Part shown: positions 62,630 through 64,000 of the stretch, in pieces
How positions within the stretch are numbered: position 1 is the stretch's first letter
Layout of the letters: the number at the start of each line of letters is the position of its first letter
Assembly (NCBI GenBank): GCA_963921245.4
Contig: CAWUEY030000001.1
Coordinates: 806,001 to 870,000 of the forward strand
Source: JABJGO01 sp963921245
Lineage (GTDB): Bacteria; Pseudomonadota; Alphaproteobacteria; Rhodospirillales; Casp-alpha2
DNA: 64,000 nucleotides
Direction of reading: 5' to 3'
Translations under genes and position numbers: made by a program
The notes under the pieces: generated by a model
Database searches by the model: none
What the model was told of the DNA's origin: nothing
The model's input: only the letters and a program-made list of their open reading frames with translations

Positions 62630-62870
62630 ATGAAAGATCTTTTTTGGCTTTCCGACCAGCAATGGGCATTGATCGAACCGCATCTGCTATATCGGGCTGC
62701 GGGCCGGCGGCGGGTTGAGTGAGGTGTCGGGTGATCTCGGGCATCCTCCATGTGTTGCAATTGGGTTTGCCCTGGCGAGACTGTCCCGGAGAATACGGCC
62801 CCTCGACGACGATCTACAACCGCTATAACCGCTGGTTGCAGAAGGGGCATTGGCGGTATCTGTTTGCGGG
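62630..62870 (+). mobile_element. IS5-family transposase remnant
   Basis: From ATG 62630, MKDLFWLSDQQWALIEPHL opens an IS5-type transposase. It stops after RRRVE and resumes in another frame at VISGILHVLQLGLPWRDCP, then TIYNRYNRWLQKGHWRYLF. Only the first third of the protein exists. AAGGAGG lies ten bases upstream of the ATG. Confidence 0.8.
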
Positions 62871-62927
62871 GGAGTTGGAGTCATATGAGCTACTCTGGGC
62901 CGCCAACTTCATTATCGAACAATGAAC

Positions 62928-63731
62928 CTATGAAGCGGCTTTCTGCGAAATGTTGGGTATGTTTGGGAACTCTGTGGCAAGCGCATCGGTAATTCCCTGC
63001 GTGCAGACCTTGAGAAGTATCTCCCCTTTCTCATAGCTTGCGTTCTTAGGCGAAGAAAGTGTGCCGCTCGAACCGACCCAGTCTCTCGGTGCAGGGTAGA
63101 CATCGTAGGGTGGAAACTCGGCGGGCGGGTGATCGATAGCTGCGTCAAGGTCGACGAGGTCGGGATGCAGTACGAGCATGAGCGATGTTTCGAGCACGCC
63201 GCCGTGCTCAATATCCCATCCAGTAAATCCGTCCGGGTAGAGTTTTGCGATGGCGTCCTCGGTGACGAAGTCCCAATAGGACATGAGGATGATCTTCATG
63301 TCCGTTACGCCGTCCCACCGGAGCTCACGCAATGCGAGATCGACACCCTCGACGATGAACCAAGAATTCTCGTAGTGCCCGTTCATTAGCGCAATGTTCC
63401 GAATGCCGTGGCGCGCATACTCTTTGATCACATCCTTCAACGCGGAGACCATCGTCGCACCGTCGAGGCTTGTTGTGCCGGGCCAATAGTTCCCGCCGCC
63501 GGATTTGACTTGAGATTTATATCCGTAGATGAACGGTTGACCCACCAGCCCGCCTACCAGCTTGGCGACCCTTTCGCAGAAAGCAGTGGGCAAGAGGACA
63601 TCGACGTTCATCGACATGTGGTGGCCGTGCTGCTCAAGGGAACCGATCGGCAGCAACAACGGCGCACCCTCGCGAACGAGCCTATCGTACTCCGGCCAAC
63701 TGAGTTCTCCAACGAATACGCTTCGATTTTT
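62928..63731 (-). CDS. Creatininase-family amidohydrolase
   Basis: About 267 residues from ATG 63731, with GAGG six bases upstream; an upstream ATG at 63746 overlaps that site. Metal-site motifs are LPIGSLEQHGHHMSMNVD, NGHYEN and IEHGGVLETSLML. Family members include creatininase, and amidohydrolases in flavin/pyrrole and mycofactocin pathways. The substrate is not known. The 3' end abuts the IS5 relic. Divergent from a LysR gene, its probable regulator. Confidence 0.85.
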   Translation of the reverse strand, partial: KNRSVFVGELSWPEYDRLVREGAPLLLPIGSLEQHGHHMSMNVDVLLPTAFCERVAKLVGGLVGQPFIYGYKSQVKSGGGNYWPGTTSLDGATMVSALKDVIKEYARHGIRNIALMNGHYENSWFIVEGVDLALRELRWDGVTDMKIILMSYWDFVTEDAIAKLYPDGFTGWDIEHGGVLETSLMLVLHPDLVDLDAAIDHPPAEFPPYDVYPAPRDWVGSSGTLSSPKNASYEKGEILLKVCTQGITDALATEFPNIPNISQKAAS

Positions 63732-63858
63732 CATTGTTCGCCTCATTATTCCGTGCGGTGCCCTGAGTTAGTCGATGAGCAAACAATGAGGACTGTTCAA
63801 AAATAAGAAAAATTGATAATTATGATAGTGACATAAACAATGTATATGACGGTTGGGG

Positions 63859-64000
63859 ATGCATCGCATAAATCTTCCCATGGACCTTCTGCGCACCTTC
63901 GTCACGGTCGCCGATCTTGGTGGCTATACGAAGGCGGGCGATGTCCTGGGTCGGACGCAGCCGGCCATTAGTCTTCAGATGCGTCGTCTGGAAGACATGA
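63859..64000 (+). CDS. LysR-family transcriptional regulator, 3' part outside window
   Basis: The first 47 codons are visible: LPMDLLRTFVTVADLGGYTK, then GRTQPAISLQMRRLED, the helix-turn-helix of a LysR regulator. GGTTGGGG is not a clear ribosome site; ATG at 63880 (MDLLRTF) is an alternative start. It is divergent from the creatininase-family gene and likely controls it. Confidence 0.85.
   Translation, partial: MHRINLPMDLLRTFVTVADLGGYTKAGDVLGRTQPAISLQMRRLEDM

Noticed and set aside
1..64000. CRISPR arrays, rRNA genes or a complete prophage
   Set aside because: No regularly spaced repeats, no rRNA-like stretches and no phage structural genes were seen when reading both strands.

Overview
The window looks like a chromosomal segment of an alphaproteobacterium, most likely Rhodospirillales-related. 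The basis is gene content and order: a pckA / chvI-chvG / hprK / rapZ / EIIA / HPr / EI block, an ArsR-methyltransferase fused regulator directly before metF, a large 1612-residue NAD-glutamate dehydrogenase, and an rplU-rpmA-obgE-proBA-nadD-rsfS-rlmH block. No taxonomic search was possible, so this placement is inference.

Layout. 1-10 kb: a leftward operon of nitrogen/carbon phosphotransferase regulators (EI, HPr, EIIA, RapZ, HprK) with the ChvG/ChvI envelope-stress two-component system, facing rightward genes for a HugZ-like protein and PEP carboxykinase, then DUF423 and a class I amidotransferase. 10-15.5 kb: a complete branched-chain amino acid type ABC importer. 15.7-21.8 kb: glutamate synthase gltD-gltB. 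22-28.6 kb: uppP, then a polyamine import and transamination operon (potABCD-like plus a class III aminotransferase) whose divergent LuxR-type regulator is a truncated relic. 28.6-30 kb: a small foreign-looking patch with a broken flavoprotein start, a decayed phage-lysozyme-like fragment and an intact HrgA-like protein (winged helix plus PD-(D/E)XK motif). 30-34.3 kb: a TRAP transporter operon and an outer-membrane beta-barrel gene behind a 17-base homopolymer. 34.5-42.3 kb: tRNA-Ser(CGA), the ribosome/GTPase/proline/NAD housekeeping block, hpf and ptsN. 42.3-46.5 kb: a soluble transhydrogenase relic, a PuuB-like flavoprotein, a DMT-transporter-like relic, and the ArsR-methyltransferase/metF pair. 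46.5-58.5 kb: an enolase-superfamily enzyme, apaG, folE, trkH, a PLP decarboxylase, NAD-GDH and an MFS transporter. 58.5-64 kb: a decaying accessory end with a Rieske oxygenase, a truncated LysR gene, remnants of at least four insertion sequences, a creatininase-family gene and a LysR gene cut by the window edge.

Themes. Nitrogen handling dominates: PTS regulators, GOGAT, NAD-GDH, amino-acid and polyamine uptake, gamma-glutamyl hydrolase. Pseudogenes are frequent (LuxR, sthA, LysR, lysozyme, flavoprotein, four transposases), so the accessory part of this genome is eroding. The strongest candidates for new biology are the homopolymeric tract sitting between plausible -35 and -10 boxes of an outer-membrane protein gene, the likely leaderless ArsR-methyltransferase/metF transcript overlapped by an inverted-repeat operator, the solitary HrgA-like putative nuclease, and an rsfS gene with no ordinary start codon at its conserved beginning. 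I saw no CRISPR array, rRNA or complete prophage.
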